Source: Candidatus Enterococcus moelleringii (GTDB lineage Bacteria > Bacillota > Bacilli > Lactobacillales > Enterococcaceae). From it: 64,000 nt of DNA. The DNA is taken from assembly GCF_017377575.1 (NCBI RefSeq), contig NZ_JAFREM010000031.1, positions 87,533 through 151,532 on the forward strand. Reading direction: 5' to 3'. Positions 62,152-64,000 of this stretch are shown one piece after another. The notes beneath the pieces are model-generated. The model did no database searches. It saw only the letters and a program-made list of their open reading frames with translations, and was not told the origin of the DNA. Position 1 is the first letter of the stretch, and each line of letters starts with the position of its first letter. Made by a program: the position numbers and the translations under genes.

Positions 62152-63924
62152 TTAGTCTTCTACATTTGTTGTGTTAATGCTCAACTCATAAAGCTGCAAT
62201 GGTGAAACGGTACTTGGTGCATCTGACATTGGATCAGCTGCTTTCCCGTTTTTCGGAAAGGCAATGACTTCACGGATATTGTCTTCGCCTGCCAACAACA
62301 TTGCGAAACGGTCTAATCCTAAAGCGATTCCTCCAATTGGCGGGAAGCCATAATCCAATGATTCCAGCAAGAAACCAAATTGTTCGTTAGCAGATTCGCG
62401 AGTGAAGCCTAATGTTTCAAAGACTTGTTCCTGTAACTCGCGAGTATGAATACGTAGTGATCCTCCACCTAACTCGTAACCATTCAATACAATATCATAA
62501 GCTTGTGCATAAACTTTTTCCGGATGATCCTTCAAGTTAGGAATATCTTCATCATTCGGCATAGTGAATGGATGGTGAGCGGAAACGTAACGACCTAGTT
62601 CTTGATCGTATTCAAACTGTGGCCAATTTACAACCCATAAATAATTAAACTTGCTTTCATCGATCATGCCTAGTTCCTTACCTACTTTAGAACGAACAGC
62701 ACCTAAAGCTGTTACTGCAGTTAAGAATTGATCAGCAGCAAACATCAATACATCGCCTGCTTCAGCTTTCATCGCTGTTTTCAGTTCATCAGCAACGCCG
62801 CCCATGAATTTAGCGATCGGGCCTGTTAATTCGCCGTTTTCATCAACCTTAATCCAAGCCAAACCTTTAGCCCCAAATTGGCCGACAAATTGACCTAAGC
62901 GATCTAATTCTTTACGTGAATACTTATCAGCTGCGCCTTTTGCGTTCAACGCTTTTACTACTCCGCCATTGTCAGTTGCCATACGGAATACTTTGAAATC
63001 AGTCGCTGCTGCAATTTCAGTCACATCGATTAACTCCATGTCAAAGCGAGTATCAGGTTTATCAGAACCATAACGTTCCATTGCTTCATCCCAAGTAATA
63101 CGTGGGAATGGTAGTGTTACCTCAACATTCAGCAAGTCTTTCATTACTTGAGCAATCATATTTTCAGTGTACTCTTGAATCTCTTCAGCAGTTAAGAAGC
63201 TGGTTTCGATATCAATTTGCGTAAATTCTGGTTGACGATCTCCACGTAAATCTTCGTCACGGAAGCAACGAACAATTTGGTAATAACGATCAAAGCCAGC
63301 AGTCATTAACAATTGTTTCAAAATTTGTGGTGATTGAGGCAATGCGTAAAAATGTCCAGGGTGCACACGAGATGGTACTAAATAGTCACGGGCTCCTTCT
63401 GGCGTTGATTTCGCAAGATACGGTGTTTCGATATCTAAGAAATCATTGGTATCTAAGAAATTACGTACTGATTGTGTTAAGCGATGACGCAACATAATAT
63501 TTTGAGTCATTTTAGGACGACGCAAATCCATATAACGATATTTCAAACGAACTTCATCACTAATATTTTGTTCATCTTCGATTGAAAATGGCGGTGTTTT
63601 TGCTTCGTTCAAGATGATGATTTCTTCACCTTTGACTTCGAAGTCGCCTGTTGTCATTTTCGGATTGACCGAATTTTCGTCCCGACGGATAACTGTTCCG
63701 GTAATTTCTACTACATATTCACTTCGGCATTGGTCTGCTACTTCCCAAGCTGCTTTTGATTCTTCAGGATTAAAGACAACTTGAACCACACCTTCACGGT
63801 CGCGCAAATCAATAAAAATCAATCCACCTAAGTCGCGGCGCTTTTGCACCCATCCTTTTAACGTTACTTTCTTATCCAACCATTGGTCAGAAATTAAACC
63901 ACAATAAACCGATCTTTTAGCCAT
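62152..63924 (-). CDS. aspS: Aspartate--tRNA ligase
   Basis: 590 residues from the ATG at 63924 (GAGGAGTAGAATA). Charges tRNA-Asp. Anticodon-binding OB fold at the N-terminus ([26 protein letters not shown]), then the class II core: [36 protein letters not shown] (motif 2) and [27 protein letters not shown] (motif 3). The bacterial GAD insertion domain lies in between. hisS is not in view. Confidence 0.97.
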   Translation of the reverse strand: MAKRSVYCGLISDQWLDKKVTLKGWVQKRRDLGGLIFIDLRDREGVVQVVFNPEESKAAWEVADQCRSEYVVEITGTVIRRDENSVNPKMTTGDFEVKGEEIIILNEAKTPPFSIEDEQNISDEVRLKYRYMDLRRPKMTQNIMLRHRLTQSVRNFLDTNDFLDIETPYLAKSTPEGARDYLVPSRVHPGHFYALPQSPQILKQLLMTAGFDRYYQIVRCFRDEDLRGDRQPEFTQIDIETSFLTAEEIQEYTENMIAQVMKDLLNVEVTLPFPRITWDEAMERYGSDKPDTRFDMELIDVTEIAAATDFKVFRMATDNGGVVKALNAKGAADKYSRKELDRLGQFVGQFGAKGLAWIKVDENGELTGPIAKFMGGVADELKTAMKAEAGDVLMFAADQFLTAVTALGAVRSKVGKELGMIDESKFNYLWVVNWPQFEYDQELGRYVSAHHPFTMPNDEDIPNLKDHPEKVYAQAYDIVLNGYELGGGSLRIHTRELQEQVFETLGFTRESANEQFGFLLESLDYGFPPIGGIALGLDRFAMLLAGEDNIREVIAFPKNGKAADPMSDAPSTVSPLQLYELSINTTNVED

Positions 63925-63944
63925 TATTCTACTCCTCATTCTTA

Positions 63945-64000
63945 TTAATGTATTAATTTTCCCGTGGGAAAAATTAGTCCGTTTTTCATTTCGTATACCA
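63945..64000 (-). CDS. Possible 3' end of a further minus-strand gene
   Basis: The last bases read, on the minus strand, [17 protein letters not shown] then TAA, 20 bp before the aspS start. An upstream aminoacyl-tRNA synthetase gene would be expected here, but these residues do not look like a HisS end. Too short to identify. Confidence 0.25.
   Translation of the reverse strand, partial: VYEMKNGLIFPTGKLIH

Noticed and set aside
1..64000. CRISPR array, tRNA or rRNA genes, prophage
   Set aside because: No regularly spaced repeats, no tRNA-like cloverleaf with CCA region and no phage genes were noticed; an automatic scan was not possible.

Overview
The window is low-GC Gram-positive DNA, best read as a chromosomal segment of an Enterococcus or close Lactobacillales relative. 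The evidence is protein-level resemblance (rplKAJL with an L10 leader, rpmG-secE-nusG, lactate oxidase, MurNAc PTS with MurQ and MupG, preQ1 riboswitch ahead of queT, OatA, CbpA) and the block from spx, mecA, coiA and pepF through spxH, CYTH, relQ, nadK and rluD to mgtE, whose order resembles the yjb region of Bacillus subtilis. I cannot name the species. No rRNA, tRNA, CRISPR, prophage or insertion sequence was recognised.

Layout. 1-2.7 kb: a partial M20 peptidase, an unknown gene plus a DUF2922 gene, and a soluble LCP-like protein. 2.8-9.2 kb: a compact five-gene minus-strand run, proB-like kinase, giant M14 peptidase, DUF969 and DUF979 (5-oxoproline transporter subunits) and pcp, suggesting peptide, pyroglutamate and glutamate metabolism. 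10-14 kb: MurNAc operon (mupG-murQ-murP) with a sigma-A promoter and a cre-like site. 14-17.9 kb: small stress-type and membrane proteins, an amino acid permease, ohr and a lipoprotein. 17.9-20.3 kb: rplK, rplA, rplJ, rplL. 20.5-24.5 kb: serine dehydratase, lactate oxidase and a lipoprotein hydrolase. 24.5-25.5 kb: rpmG-secE-nusG.

25.6-34.7 kb: cbpA, a GNAT gene, riboswitch-controlled queT, a lipid kinase, recD2, a phosphatase, trmL with a structured RNA upstream, rlmA, cutC and a Nudix gene. 34.7-46.7 kb: the yjb-like block, interrupted by two adjacent class C sortase genes, one carrying an in-frame stop. 46.7-48.1 kb: an AT-rich 1.3 kb gap with a decayed coding remnant. 48-55.5 kb: a SNF2 helicase with sbcC and sbcD. 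55.7-64 kb: a DUF554 protein, plsC, trmN6, a GIY-YIG protein, oatA-like acyltransferase, a Cof phosphatase, YitT and aspS.

Most genes are ordinary housekeeping. The points that deserve a second look are the sortase pair with a C-terminal Cna-B-like domain beyond the second membrane helix, the proB/5-oxoproline operon, the three-hairpin RNA upstream of trmL, the hairpin and extra promoter between secE and nusG, and the palindrome inside the lactate oxidase promoter. All functional calls are made by reading motifs; no database search was run.
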